From Hyphomicrobiaceae bacterium (GTDB lineage Bacteria; Pseudomonadota; Alphaproteobacteria; Rhizobiales; Hyphomicrobiaceae), in contig JALHMB010000004.1 of NCBI GenBank assembly GCA_022844275.1, forward strand, positions 372,001 through 436,000: a stretch of DNA of 64,000 bases, read 5' to 3'. The notes under the pieces are model-generated. The model was not told the origin of the DNA. It did not search any database and worked only from the letters and a program-made list of their open reading frames with translations. The first letter of the stretch is position 1. Each line of letters opens with the position of its first letter. The translations under genes and the position numbers were made by a program. This document shows positions 25,439 to 34,322 of the stretch, piece by piece.

Positions 25439-25813
25439 ATGAGACAAAGAGACAAGCAGGTTCCGAAGAGCGCGGAGGAGACTGTCAGGGACATCCGTCG
25501 CGCGACTAGGCGGCAGTTCTCGGCCGAGGAGAAGATCCGCATCGTTCTCGAAGGCTTGCGCGGCGAGGACAGCATCGCCGAGCTTTGCCGCAAGGAAGGC
25601 ATCGCCCAGAACCTCTACTACCGCTGGTCCAAGGAGTTCCTCGAAGCCGGCAAGAAGCGGCTCGCCGGCGACACCGCCCGCGAGGCCACCTCCGACGAGG
25701 TCAAGACGCTCCGTGCCGAAGCCCGCCAGCTCAAGGAGGCGCTGGCCGAGGCCACCCTCGAAAACCGGCTTCTGAAAAAAAGCGTGATCGCGGATGGGGA
25801 GGACGGCGAATGA
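25439..25813 (+). CDS. IS3-family transposase OrfA
   Basis: ATG 25439 opens a 124-residue protein with the OrfA helix-turn-helix (RRQFSAEEKIRIVLEGLRGEDSIAELCRKEGIAQNLYYRWSKEFLEAG, residues 23-69). A leucine-zipper-like segment follows (LRAEARQLKEALAEATLENRLLKK). It binds the IS ends. Its stop overlaps the OrfB start in ATGA at 25810-25813. Confidence 0.92.
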   Translation: MRQRDKQVPKSAEETVRDIRRATRRQFSAEEKIRIVLEGLRGEDSIAELCRKEGIAQNLYYRWSKEFLEAGKKRLAGDTAREATSDEVKTLRAEARQLKEALAEATLENRLLKKSVIADGEDGE

Positions 25814-26790
25814 GATACGCCGCTTCCGAAAAGCTCGAGATCGTCAGAACCGTCGAGACGTCGCACCTCCCCGTCAGGCGCACGCTCGACAAGATCGGCG
25901 TCCCCAAGACGACCTTCTACGCCTGGCTCGACCGCTACGCGACCGGCGGTCTCGATGGCCTCGAGGATCATCGACCGAGGCCGAAGCGCGTCTGGAACCG
26001 CATTCCCGATGACGTGCGCGAGAGGATCGTCCAACTCGCCCTCGATGAGCCCGATCGCTCCCCGCGCGAGATTGCCGTCGCCTTCACCGACCGCGAGCGC
26101 TCGTTCGTCTCGGAAGCCAGCGTCTATCGGCTCCTGAAGGCGCGTGGTCTCGTCACCAGCCCTGCCTTCATCGTTATGAAAGCGGCTGACACCTTTGCCA
26201 ACCCCACCACGGCCGTCAACCAGCTCTGGCAAACTGACTTCACCTACCTCAAGGTCATCGGTTGGGGCTGGTTCTACCTGTCGACCGTCCTCGACGACTT
26301 CTCACGCTACATCGTCGCCTGGAAACTCTGTACGACGATGGCGGCCAGTGATGTCACCGCGACGCTGGATCTGGCCTTGCAGGCCTCAGGTCTCGATCAG
26401 ACCGAGACCGATCGTCGGCCACGACTCCTCTCGGACAACGGTCCGTCCTACGTCGCCAACGATCTGTCCGAATGGCTCGTGAGCCAGGGCATGCGGCACA
26501 CGCGCGGCAAGCCCTATCACCCGATGACGCAGGGCAAGATCGAGCGATGGCACCTCTCATTGAAGAGTCGGATCTTGCTCGAGAACTACTTCCTTCCCGG
26601 CGATCTCGAACGTGCGATCACCGACTTCGTCGAGCACTACAATCATCGCCGCTATCATGAAAGCCTGGACAACCTCACGCCGGCCGACGTCTACTTTGGG
26701 CGCGGCGATCGCATCCGGAAACGACGCGAGGAGATCAAGCGACGAACCATCGAGCAGCGCCGCCGACAGCACTTCAACGTAGCAGTATGA
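25810..26790 (+). CDS. IS3-family transposase OrfB (DDE integrase)
   Basis: The 326-residue product has an N-terminal HTH_21-type region and an rve integrase core. The catalytic residues are visible: Asp in WQTDFTYLKV, Asp in LLSDNGPSYV and Glu in GKIERWHLSLK. The end NHRRYHESLDNLTPADVYFG is typical. It starts by ATGA overlap with OrfA; in many IS3 elements a -1 frameshift joins the two, but here coupling by overlap is possible. The element appears intact. Confidence 0.93.
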   Translation: MRYAASEKLEIVRTVETSHLPVRRTLDKIGVPKTTFYAWLDRYATGGLDGLEDHRPRPKRVWNRIPDDVRERIVQLALDEPDRSPREIAVAFTDRERSFVSEASVYRLLKARGLVTSPAFIVMKAADTFANPTTAVNQLWQTDFTYLKVIGWGWFYLSTVLDDFSRYIVAWKLCTTMAASDVTATLDLALQASGLDQTETDRRPRLLSDNGPSYVANDLSEWLVSQGMRHTRGKPYHPMTQGKIERWHLSLKSRILLENYFLPGDLERAITDFVEHYNHRRYHESLDNLTPADVYFGRGDRIRKRREEIKRRTIEQRRRQHFNVAV

Positions 26791-27093
26791 GTGTCAACCA
26801 GATGGGCCGAACACTCTCTTAGTTCAAACGCTCAAATGTCCCGAAAAACCTGACGGCGGACAGTCGCGAGAGAAGCACCCGTTTTCGGTATTCCTATCGA
26901 TGGCTGGATGGATAGGCTACCGCCATCCCCCAAACCGTCACCTCTCGCTCCCCAGCCGGGTGCGAGTGGAAGCCGAACGAGTTAAAAACCGCAATTTTGG
27001 TGGCACGATGATATTCAACATGCCGCCAATCCGACTCGTTTCGGACATGGTCTGCGTGGGGAGACCCAACAGTCTACCCGCGCAGCCTGTTAG

Positions 27094-27297
27094 TCACATC
27101 TTCTGCTTCGTGAACCAATCGTCGATGTCGCGGCGGACTTGGTCCTTGGCAACGCCGTAGCGTTCCTGGATCTTCCCCTCAAGCTGCTCGCGCTTGCCGT
27201 TGATGACATCAAGATCGTCGTCAGTGAGCTTGCCCCACTGTTCCTTCACCTTGCCCTTGACCTGCTTCCAGTTTCCTTCAACGCGGTTCCAATCCAT
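27094..27297 (-). CDS. CsbD family stress protein
   Basis: ATG 27297 encodes MDWNRVEGNWKQVKGKVKEQWGKLTDDDLDVINGKREQLEGKIQERYG..., 67 residues, an almost textbook CsbD domain (GNWKQ.KGK.KE.WGKLTDDDL). CsbD-like proteins are small cytoplasmic proteins induced by general stress; their molecular role is unknown. CAATCTCCTTAC upstream gives a reverse-strand AAGGAGATTG ribosome site. Confidence 0.95.
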   Translation of the reverse strand: MDWNRVEGNWKQVKGKVKEQWGKLTDDDLDVINGKREQLEGKIQERYGVAKDQVRRDIDDWFTKQKM

Positions 27298-27417
27298 CAC
27301 AATCTCCTTACAGGCTGTCGCGTCCTCCGCCGATACGGCGAAGGGTTAGGCACCAGCCGCGGCGACCAACGCCGGTGACCAATGACGCCAATCTCAATGT
27401 GCAAATTCTGGATGGCC

Positions 27418-27443
27418 GGGGCGCTAATCCAGATTAGCGCCCC
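27418..27443 (-). terminator. Perfect 11-bp hairpin at the end of the Crp-family gene
   Basis: GGGGCGCTAAT (27418-27428), loop CCAG, ATTAGCGCCCC (27433-27443). The regulator's TAA stop (27434-27436) lies inside the stem. No T run follows, so termination strength is uncertain. Confidence 0.6.
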
Positions 27444-28186
27444 GTTCCCTGCGGCTCCATGCCCCGGGCCATCAGCGGCCCCTCCTCGAGCGCTTCATAG
27501 CCGGAAAGCTGCCGCAGTGCGACGTGATCGTGAATGGTTGCCTTGCGGTCCTGAAACGTCAGTAGTCCGCGCTCGCGAAGCTCGCGCAAGACCCGGTTTA
27601 CATGAATGGCGCTCAGGCCGAGTGCGTCGGCCAAAAGATACTGGGTAAGAGGACAGTCGAATTCCCCGCTGGAGGCCAGACCTGCAAGGCGCAATCGGTC
27701 GTGGAGCTCGAGAAAGAAGTGTGCCGTTCTCTCGACTGCGTTGCGGCGGCCGACGCTGGCGAGGTGCTCCACTATAAGAGCTTCGTCTCGCGATGCCGCC
27801 CATAGAACCGCCGCACCAATGTAAGGATAATCCGCAAAGACGCGCAGAATGCGCGATACCTCGACCCGAGTGACTATGGCATCGGTCACTGCAGAGAACG
27901 AGTGATCGGAGGTCCGCAGCAGCACGCTCCGCAATCCGATGCAATCACCGGGAAGGGGGAACGTGATGATCTGCCGTCCGCCGTCAGGCAACAGTTTGGA
28001 ACTGCACCCCCAGCCCGCTTGAAGGATGTAGGCGGCCTGCTTCGTGTCGCCTTGGTGCACGAGTTCGCTACCACGCTGCACGTGAATCGGCGTCGTTTGG
28101 AGGTCTGCGAGGCACTCCAGCTCATCCTCGGACAGCAGGATGAAATTATTGAGCTTCTGCGCAAAATGGCTGATTTCTCGCGGCAT
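27434..28186 (-). CDS. Crp/Fnr family transcriptional regulator
   Basis: From ATG 28186 (MPREISHFAQKLNNF; 28198 and 28228 are alternatives) the product has 250 residues. The cyclic-nucleotide-binding fold covers residues 10-130 (IHVQRGSELVHQGDTKQAAYILQAGWG, GRQIITFPLPGDCIGL). The winged helix is at 165-235 (LTQYLLADALGLSAIHVNRVLRELRERGLLTFQDRKATIHD). It has no N-terminal cysteine cluster and lacks the ExxSR recognition residues, so it probably does not read an FNR box. Such regulators are common one-component sensors in rhizobia with unknown ligands. Confidence 0.9.
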   Translation of the reverse strand: MPREISHFAQKLNNFILLSEDELECLADLQTTPIHVQRGSELVHQGDTKQAAYILQAGWGCSSKLLPDGGRQIITFPLPGDCIGLRSVLLRTSDHSFSAVTDAIVTRVEVSRILRVFADYPYIGAAVLWAASRDEALIVEHLASVGRRNAVERTAHFFLELHDRLRLAGLASSGEFDCPLTQYLLADALGLSAIHVNRVLRELRERGLLTFQDRKATIHDHVALRQLSGYEALEEGPLMARGMEPQGTGR

Positions 28187-28441
28187 GGAGGCCCTCATAC
28201 TCGGTGCGCGCCGAGACCCACTCCTCAATTTGATGGGGCGCCGTCGTCAGCAACAGATTAATCCACGCAACGAGAACGACTTCGCTCTCGCCGACACGGG
28301 CTTGGCATCCAGCAATTGTACAATATCGCGCAGAGCAGGAAAACTCTGATTTAGCTAGCCCAGGTTAATCGTTGCGGCTGTCTGTAGAGCCATATTCTCT
28401 TCTCGAACTGACTACCCCTTCGTGGAGAGTGAGTATCACAG

Positions 28442-28693
28442 ATGACCAGTCCAGCCGACTTAACCAGCGTTGCCTCGGGCATCGCGGCGCTCTCGATCTG
28501 CGAGTCACTACTGCTCGCGATGGGCGATCTCAAGATCATGGGCGAGAAGGACGCGGTCGGTGTCATCACCGACGCGGCTGCAGCCCATCGTGGCGCCGCT
28601 GGCTCCACCGCTCACGAGCCCGCACTGCACCTTGAGGTCGTTGCCATCTTGGAGCGAATCTTAGCCAGCGGAAACTCGATCCGCCGCCCCTAA
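28442..28693 (+). CDS. Conserved hypothetical small protein (83 aa)
   Basis: ATG 28442 encodes an 83-residue cytoplasmic protein: SICESLLLAMGDLKIMGEKDAVGVITDAAAAHR in the first half and LHLEVVAILERILASGNSIR at the end. I recall this pattern (ICESLLLAL.DL......A..AHR...VA.IIERI..GGNS) as a short conserved rhizobial family of unknown function. It is upstream of the FixJ-like regulator on the same strand, 123 bases apart. Confidence 0.75.
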   Translation: MTSPADLTSVASGIAALSICESLLLAMGDLKIMGEKDAVGVITDAAAAHRGAAGSTAHEPALHLEVVAILERILASGNSIRRP

Positions 28694-28816
28694 GGCTCGG
28701 GTCTTTGACTTCCGGTTCCATTCAATCGGGATCGCAACTGCACGCCACTTTGGGTTCAAAGGCCAATTTATGGGGTCAGGTCCGCCGCCCCCCGCATCGA
28801 GCCGGGAGTCCAGCCC

Positions 28817-29620
28817 ATGACAACAAGTACTCAGGGAAATTTCTTGTCCAACCCGATCTGCGGGCGAGGCGTTGGCGCGGGCGTTCTCGCGCGACGGCTG
28901 GCGACGCGCCGAAGTTGTCACACCGTTGCGCACTTGGGTGCACCGTGGACCATATTCATCGTCGATCCAGACATCTCGAGCCGGACAAAGGCGCGCGATC
29001 TTCTCGAGAAGAATGGCTATAGAGTTGAGACATACGCAGATGCCTTGGCCTTCATTGTTTCCTATCGTCCAAGCCGCAGGGGATGCCTTCTCGTCGAGGC
29101 TACAATGCCTGGCATCAACGGCATCGAGTTGATTCGACGACTACAGGACGCAGGCGACAAGACGCCCGCAATCATGATTTCGGATCATGCCGAAGCGCGG
29201 ACTATCCTTCAAGCGATGAAGGCAGGTGCAGTCGAATTCATTGACAAGCCCATCCGCTCCGAAGAGCTACTTGCCAGCATCAAACGGGCGCAGGCCCAGG
29301 GTGGGACTGCAACGAGTCCCGCTGCTTTTCGCCGCTCGGCTGCCGATCGCGTTGCTCGGTTGACAGCGCGGCAGAGTGAAATCCTAGAGCTGGTAGTTGC
29401 CGGCCATCCGAGCAAGAACATCGCCGCTGATCTGTGCCTCAGCCAACGCACCGTCGATAGCCATCGTGCAGCAATCATGCGCAAGACCGGATCGCATTCC
29501 TTGCCTGAGCTGATCCGCACTGTAATGTGTGCGCACTGCAGTCTGAATACACGGAACGATCGTCAGGTTCGATTGCCTGAACATCATTACGATATGATCG
29601 CCAATTCGTTTCCGGCCTGA
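28817..29620 (+). CDS. FixJ/LuxR-family response regulator with Glu at the phosphorylation site
   Basis: The 267-residue product has a receiver domain at about residues 44-160 and a LuxR-type helix-turn-helix at about 180-240 (LTARQSEILELVVAGHPSKNIAADLCLSQRTVDSHRAAIMRKTG). The phospho-acceptor Asp expected in LLVDxxMPG is Glu94 (LLVEATMPG). The acidic pair (VDPD) and the Lys (DKP) are kept. The sequence is strikingly close to the last two domains of the fusion kinase at 53741 (MKAGAV-FI-KP---EELLAS-KRA, PSKNIAADL--SQRT-D-HRAAIMRKTGS-SLP). The first 40 residues look unlike the family, so the true start may be later. Confidence 0.9.
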   Translation: MTTSTQGNFLSNPICGRGVGAGVLARRLATRRSCHTVAHLGAPWTIFIVDPDISSRTKARDLLEKNGYRVETYADALAFIVSYRPSRRGCLLVEATMPGINGIELIRRLQDAGDKTPAIMISDHAEARTILQAMKAGAVEFIDKPIRSEELLASIKRAQAQGGTATSPAAFRRSAADRVARLTARQSEILELVVAGHPSKNIAADLCLSQRTVDSHRAAIMRKTGSHSLPELIRTVMCAHCSLNTRNDRQVRLPEHHYDMIANSFPA

Positions 29621-29914
29621 CGAGAGTGATACAGGTGGCGATACATTGCGAGGCCTGAAACACTGACTTTTCCGCACGCACACCGGCGCGGTGATGCCCG
29701 GCCACCTTCAGGTCTACCTCGGCGAGATTGCTTGCGCCACAACCGCCGCGAGACGGACGGTACGGTGCGCGCCGCAGCACGTCATCAAGAGCCCCGTCGC
29801 CCGACCGCCGCTCACCATGTGCAGTATTGTCGACGAGACCAAGCGCTGCCATTGGTTCGGCTCAAGTCGCGCCGCAGCGGTCCGTGCTATCGGGATAGGC
29901 ATGCCGCGCGTCGG

Positions 29915-30013
29915 CTACTGCGTACCGTACAGAAATAAGGCCACGACGAGGATGATGACATGCGATCCCACAAACAACGCAACTGGTAATGTGAACTCGT
30001 TCACGGCACTCAC
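29915..30013 (-). CDS. Possible small hydrophobic protein (32 aa)
   Basis: A short frame from GTG 30013 encodes a polar start (VSAVNEF) followed by one hydrophobic segment (LPVALFVGSHVIILVVALFL) and a short tail. It directly follows the DUF2853 gene on the same strand. The composition is right for a single-pass membrane peptide, but the start is uncertain and I cannot name a family. Confidence 0.35.
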   Translation of the reverse strand: MSAVNEFTLPVALFVGSHVIILVVALFLYGTQ

Positions 30014-30053
30014 CGGTTTACTGGAAGCGACCCCGGACTTCAGGAGCGACAAC

Positions 30054-30374
30054 TCACGAGAAGGCCGAGAGCTTTCCGTAGTGCTCGGCCAGGAGGTAGT
30101 AGACTGTGACCCGGTTCTTCGTCCGGTCGCCCTTCATCTTGTCGGCGACGGACGCTATCGCTTGATCGAGCTCGGCGTCTGGATTGGTGAGGCCGAGCTT
30201 CTTCTTCAAGAAATTGTCCCGTACGCGTGCGACCTCGGTCTTGTCACTGAATGAAACCAGCGAAGAGTCCCTCTTTTGCAGCGCAATGCCGCAGTAACGC
30301 ACAATGCCGGCAATCGCCTTATCGGCGGCGTTGCTCGCATATTTCTTCACGTCCGCAGCCCAGTCTTCGGCCAT
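30054..30374 (-). CDS. DUF2853 family protein
   Basis: ATG 30374 encodes a 106-residue protein MAEDWAADVKKYASNAADKAIAGIVRYCGIAL..., with SFSDKTEVARVRDNFLKKKLGL and DRTKNRVTVYYLLAEHYGKL at the end. This is the full DUF2853 pattern, a small all-helical cytoplasmic family known structurally but without function. It stands alone here apart from the possible peptide downstream. Confidence 0.9.
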   Translation of the reverse strand: MAEDWAADVKKYASNAADKAIAGIVRYCGIALQKRDSSLVSFSDKTEVARVRDNFLKKKLGLTNPDAELDQAIASVADKMKGDRTKNRVTVYYLLAEHYGKLSAFS

Positions 30375-30661
30375 CGATTTTCTCCGCAGAATGAATTGTC
30401 GAGTTGTCACCTCTCCGCGACAGCGTGCCTTTACAGGTGATGCAGATCGGACAGATAATCGTGCGTATTCCAGAGCGGATCAGCATTGATTTCGCGCAAT
30501 ATGAAGTACCGTCGCCTAAACGACGGTCGAGCGGCTGCGCAATTGCGGGCTCGATAGATAATCATGCTCATCCCCATAACAGGGGTGCGATGGAATGGGT
30601 GCGCCAGCGTCGGTCGGGTTGGGATATTCACCCTACCCGACCAAATCAGTTCACACCCGCA

Positions 30662-31216
30662 TTAGCCGGCGCGGCACAGGCGATACCGTCTCCACCAATA
30701 CCGACTGCCCGTTGCCACGGCACGGCGGCGAAGCCAGCTGCAATCGCCGTAGTAGTAGCCATTGTAGAACCAGAATTCGACGCCTGGCCCCCAGGAGTAC
30801 CGAGTCCCGCGTCGATAACTCTTGGCTGGCCCTCGCGTGCGCGGGCGCGCGACACCATCTCGTTTACGCCCGCCTTCGCGAAGCGTGGGTCGGCTGCCGC
30901 CGGTTGCGCGACCATCACCACTGCGACGCGTGGCATTGCCGCCGGTTGCGCGGCCGTCACCACTACGGCTCGTAGCTTTGCCGTCGCTTGCGCGGCCACC
31001 ACTACCGGGACTTACGGCTCTGCCGCCCCCATCGCCGCCGCCACGTGTCGCGCCCCCACCGCCACTGTCACGGCCGCCGCTGGTGGTCGCCTGAGCCAGT
31101 TCTATCGATGCGTCCCAGGCTTTTCCCGCACGCTCCGTTGCCCCCGATCCGGCTGGCGCAAATGCCAATGCAAACGCCGCCAGCGCAGGCACGAATGCCA
31201 AGGTACGTTTATGCAT
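30662..31216 (-). CDS. Secreted Gly/Ser/Arg-rich protein with aromatic C-terminus
   Basis: ATG 31216 gives a signal peptide (MHKRTLAFVPALAAFALAFA) and a 184-residue product. The middle is low-complexity (GGGRDSGGGG, GDGGGRA, then repeats of RSGDGRATGG). The C-terminus is aromatic and basic (WGPGVEFWFYNGYYYGDCSWLRRRA). The pattern of signal peptide, low-complexity spacer and Tyr/Trp/Cys-rich end recurs in many rhizobial envelope proteins, including the one at 34681. A long frame on the other strand is an antisense shadow. Confidence 0.7.
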   Translation of the reverse strand: MHKRTLAFVPALAAFALAFAPAGSGATERAGKAWDASIELAQATTSGGRDSGGGGATRGGGDGGGRAVSPGSGGRASDGKATSRSGDGRATGGNATRRSGDGRATGGSRPTLREGGRKRDGVARPRTRGPAKSYRRGTRYSWGPGVEFWFYNGYYYGDCSWLRRRAVATGSRYWWRRYRLCRAG

Positions 31217-31458
31217 AACCGTCACCTCTCTCATGTTTTGTTATCTGCTTTGCCTCACGCTGGGACGGTCGTTAGTCGCGCAAGCGTAAGCGCATAGGTC
31301 GCGGGTGGTAAGCCCGACGTCCGGAACCATCACCAGACTGCCGCATTGGGGCCCCGACTGTGCTGATGCAAGTTAGCGTTGAAAAACCGGAAGAATGACT
31401 CCGACGACGTGTTTGCCTATGCTGGATCTATGATCATGCCGTGGCAAGGAACTGAACC

Positions 31459-31713
31459 ATGCATACAGTGATTATGCAGACCAGAGTCCGCATCGGCATC
31501 GGAGACAGAGTTCGATATAATCCACCATTCGCGCATCCGTATTCCGGTCAAACAGCAGTGATCAAGGGTTTTGCTGCAGATGAAAGGAACCCTGATAGTC
31601 GCTACTGGGTAGAGGTTGAATTCGATTGTGAGAAAAAATCGGAAAGCGAGAAAGTGCAATTTTTGGCCTTGCGATACACAATACTCGAGGAATCGAGGGA
31701 AACGATGCCTTGA
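31459..31713 (+). CDS. Hypothetical protein (84 aa)
   Basis: ATG 31459 (31474 is an alternative) opens an 84-residue protein with a beta-rich middle (RVRIGIGDRVRYNPPFAHPYSGQTAVIKGF, YWVEVEFD), which looks like a small SH3/KOW-like barrel. The base composition is lower in GC than its neighbours, hinting at transfer. I do not know the family. A short hairpin (TGCCTT...AAGGCA) overlaps the stop. Confidence 0.55.
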   Translation: MHTVIMQTRVRIGIGDRVRYNPPFAHPYSGQTAVIKGFAADERNPDSRYWVEVEFDCEKKSESEKVQFLALRYTILEESRETMP

Positions 31714-31748
31714 ATTTTAAGGCACTGCTCTTTGCCGGTCATCGATCT

Positions 31749-32744
31749 CTAGAGGCCAAGCCCCACCACCTTCGTCATAACCAGGAAGTAGATGACGATC
31801 GTCAGAACATCCTGAACGATTGTAGCGACGGGCCCGGCTCCGAATGCCGGATCAAGTCCGATGCGCGACAAAGTCCAGGGAAACAAGAGGCCGATGCTGC
31901 TCGCTAGGATGCCTGCCGCAGCCAGAGACACTCCGACTCCTGCGGCGATGGCGATGTTCCCAAACACAAACCACACTGCCAGCATCGCGGCCAATCCTAG
32001 GAGAACGCCGATGGTGCCTCCCGTAACAATTTCCGACCACAACAATGCCAGCAGCGGCTTGCTGCGCACCGAAAGGCCACGCACGGCGATCGCCTCGGTC
32101 TGGGTGCCGATGGCGTCCGTCAAGTAGACGAGCCCGGGGATGAAGAAGGCGATCATGACGTTCGACTGCAGCGCCGTCTCATATCCAACCATGACCGCCG
32201 TTGCAGCGGAGCTCAGGACTAGCCCCGCCAGAAGCCACGGCAAACGACGGACAACCCGGCGCAGTGGCGGGTCCTCCAGGGCATGGCGGGCGCCTGCGCT
32301 CTCACGCACGATGCCGGCCATCAGGTAGAGGTCCTCATTGTGCTCCCGGCCCAGGACATCGAGCAGTGTGTGAGCGGGAATGAGCCCGATGGGTCGCCCG
32401 TCTGCCGCGATGACCGGCAGGACAGTGACCGATTGCCGAACCGCGACGTCGACGGCCTGCTCCTGATCCATCTCCGTGGGGACGACGGGCCAATCGGCAC
32501 GCCCAATTGACTCCAGCGCCGTTGTGTCGTCGGCTTCGACCAGCCTTCGCAACTCCACGGACGCGACGTAGCTGCCGGACGGGCTCGTCAGAAGCACCAG
32601 GTCTACGGATTCGAAGTCCCCGGACCGCAACAGGCCTCGCACGCTTCCAACGCTCTCAGTGGCAGGGACCACGGGGACACGCCTCAACGCCAGGTGGCCG
32701 GCAGTCTCGCGCTTGTAGTGGTGAGGCAAATCCGTTTCGGCCAT
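31749..32744 (-). CDS. MgtE-like magnesium transporter (CBS pair plus membrane domain)
   Basis: ATG 32744 (MAETDLPHHYKRETAGHLALRRVP) gives 331 residues. A short N-terminal part leads into two CBS domains (about residues 20-140; VLPVIAADGRPIGLIPAHTLLDVL). Five membrane helices follow (LPWLLAGLVLSSAATAVMVGYE to VATIVQDVLTIVIYFLVM). The family pore motif is seen as TDAIGTQTEAIAVRGL, against GNAGNQ-type in classical MgtE, so it belongs to the divergent branch and metal preference is uncertain. The N-terminal MgtE superhelix is largely missing. It lies at the inner membrane beside a universal stress gene. Confidence 0.85.
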   Translation of the reverse strand: MAETDLPHHYKRETAGHLALRRVPVVPATESVGSVRGLLRSGDFESVDLVLLTSPSGSYVASVELRRLVEADDTTALESIGRADWPVVPTEMDQEQAVDVAVRQSVTVLPVIAADGRPIGLIPAHTLLDVLGREHNEDLYLMAGIVRESAGARHALEDPPLRRVVRRLPWLLAGLVLSSAATAVMVGYETALQSNVMIAFFIPGLVYLTDAIGTQTEAIAVRGLSVRSKPLLALLWSEIVTGGTIGVLLGLAAMLAVWFVFGNIAIAAGVGVSLAAAGILASSIGLLFPWTLSRIGLDPAFGAGPVATIVQDVLTIVIYFLVMTKVVGLGL

Positions 32745-32915
32745 GGCGCCAAGTTCAATCCCAAAAGGTATCCCGCGCGTAGCCGGATGCGCCGCTGGAC
32801 AAAGCATATGACCGATCGCGACCGGACCATCACCCTCGCCGGGGTTCCCGCCGCTTCCTGAGCAGACCGCATATTTGCGATGGTTTGATCGCCAATCGCC
32901 AGGGCACTCATCCCC

Positions 32916-33368
32916 TCACTCGACGGACAGGCAAGCTCGCTCGGTAAGGTGCGCGACCTTGAGGGACACGCTGCCCATGAGAAGCGCTCGTGTAGCTCCG
33001 AGCCCCCGTCGGCCCATGATGATAAGATCAGCGTTCTCTGACTCGGCCTCCGCGACGATGGCCTCTGCCGGCTGCCCTACACGAATGGACGTTCGGGTAC
33101 GTAGCGCGCCACCTTTTCGTGCGCGCCCCTCTGCAGCCTCAATGATCCGCTCGCCATAGCGGCGCAGGAAGTCCGCTTCAGAGAGCGGGGCGTGCTCGAT
33201 GCGGGCGAGGTCTTCGAGATCGGGGGGAATTCGTGCGGATCCCAGCGTCGCCATGACGTGCAGCAGAATGATTTCGGCCCCGTACTTGACCGCAATATCT
33301 GCCGCATAAGCGATCGCATGATTGGCCTGCTCGGACCCATCGACAGGAACAAGGATTGTCTTGAACAT
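32916..33368 (-). CDS. Universal stress protein (UspA family)
   Basis: ATG 33368 encodes MFKTILVPVDGSEQANHAIAYAADIA..., 150 residues. The Usp fold is clear: ILVPVDGS at the start and the ATP-binding pattern GRRGLGATRALLMGSVS (G2xG9xGS) near residues 120-140. It is probably an ATP-binding stress protein. It lies between an MgtE-like gene and a FixK-like regulator gene, a neighbourhood typical of oxygen-limitation stimulons in rhizobia, but I see no FixK box directly upstream. Confidence 0.95.
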   Translation of the reverse strand: MFKTILVPVDGSEQANHAIAYAADIAVKYGAEIILLHVMATLGSARIPPDLEDLARIEHAPLSEADFLRRYGERIIEAAEGRARKGGALRTRTSIRVGQPAEAIVAEAESENADLIIMGRRGLGATRALLMGSVSLKVAHLTERACLSVE

Positions 33369-33635
33369 TGGTGACCTCGTCATTGACCAGCGCCACTTTA
33401 ATTATGCCGTTCTTATTTTCTCTGAAAGCAGCCCAATGAGCCGGGGCACACCCGCAGCCGGTGCGCCATCAATTCGAGTGGCAAGCGCGGCGCCGGATAG
33501 TCCACACTTTCATATAGCTTGCGGATCTCTGCTGCGCCTATGCGCACATCATGCGTCACAACAATAGTACGATGATCCCGTTATCTTCCGATCCTCACGC
33601 CGCTAGTTTTGTCTCGCAGGTGTGATGTCGGACAG

Positions 33636-34322
33636 TCAGACCCGTGCCTCGCCTTCCGCAATTCGTCTCAGTTCTTCGGTGTTCCTTAGTCGAATGGTCG
33701 TAGTCCGTTCAATCTCAATCAAGCCCTGACGCTTCATCCGCGAAAAGGTGCGACTCACCGTTTCAATCGTAAGGCCGAGGAAATCCGCGATATCGGTTCG
33801 AGTCATTGGCAGATCAATCGTGATGAAACCATTCCCCCGAGCCCGGCTTCTTCGCGAGAGTACGATTAGAAATGTCGCAAGACGCTCACACGCACCTCGT
33901 GAACCGAGGCATAAGACGTGTTGCCGCGCAATTTCAAGCTCGCCCGATATGGCCTCATAGAGTCTCAGTGCGACTTCGGAATCTCGTCGGGCGGCATTCA
34001 GAACAACGACATGGGGAAGACAGAGGAGAGTCGTTTCTGCAATTGCTTGGGCATTGACCCTTTCCACCGGGGCAGAGTCCAGCCCGATGATGTCTCCCTC
34101 CAAAGCGAATTCAACGATCTGGCGTCGGCCATCAACGAGCACTCGGTAAAGGCAAAGCGCACCGGAAACGACTTTGTAGGCATGGGTTTTGACGTCTCCG
34201 TGAACGAATAGGTGGGCCTTGGGCGCGACGCGACGCGAGGTGCCCTCGGTCCAGACCTTATCTTCACTCAGCAGGTCCCCTCGTTGGGCTGAGTGCGCTC
34301 GACGAGATGGGGCGCGGCTCAT
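33636..34322 (-). CDS. FixK-like Crp/Fnr transcriptional regulator
   Basis: From ATG 34322 (34406 is open further upstream) the product has 228 residues: a sensor barrel (HLFVHGDVKTHAYKVVSGALCLYRVLVDGRRQIVEFALEGDIIGLD) and a C-terminal winged helix. The helix reads DLPMTRTDIADFLGLTIETVSRTFSRMKRQGLIEIE, with the E-x-x-S-R recognition residues that read TTGAT-N4-ATCAA sites. It has no N-terminal cysteines for an Fe-S cluster, so it is FixK-like rather than FNR-like. A perfect site occurs at 20446-20459. Confidence 0.9.
   Translation of the reverse strand: MSRAPSRRAHSAQRGDLLSEDKVWTEGTSRRVAPKAHLFVHGDVKTHAYKVVSGALCLYRVLVDGRRQIVEFALEGDIIGLDSAPVERVNAQAIAETTLLCLPHVVVLNAARRDSEVALRLYEAISGELEIARQHVLCLGSRGACERLATFLIVLSRRSRARGNGFITIDLPMTRTDIADFLGLTIETVSRTFSRMKRQGLIEIERTTTIRLRNTEELRRIAEGEARV

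Larger units (their letters stand above)
25353..26862 (+). mobile_element. Complete IS3-family insertion sequence
   Basis: Terminal inverted repeats are TGTCCCCCGTCAGG... at 25353 and, read from the other end, TGTCCGCCGTCAGG... ending at 26862; they stay related for about 26 bases. The 1510-bp element holds two overlapping transposase frames. The 10-base sequence GTCGCGAGAG is present on both sides (25343-25352 and 26863-26872), a direct repeat that is long for IS3, where 3-5 bases are usual. Confidence 0.88.

Noticed and set aside
30646-31297. Plus-strand frames across the Gly-rich secreted gene
   Set aside because: The minus-strand frame has a signal peptide and a typical aromatic end; the plus-strand frames are Pro/Arg/Thr low-complexity mirror images.
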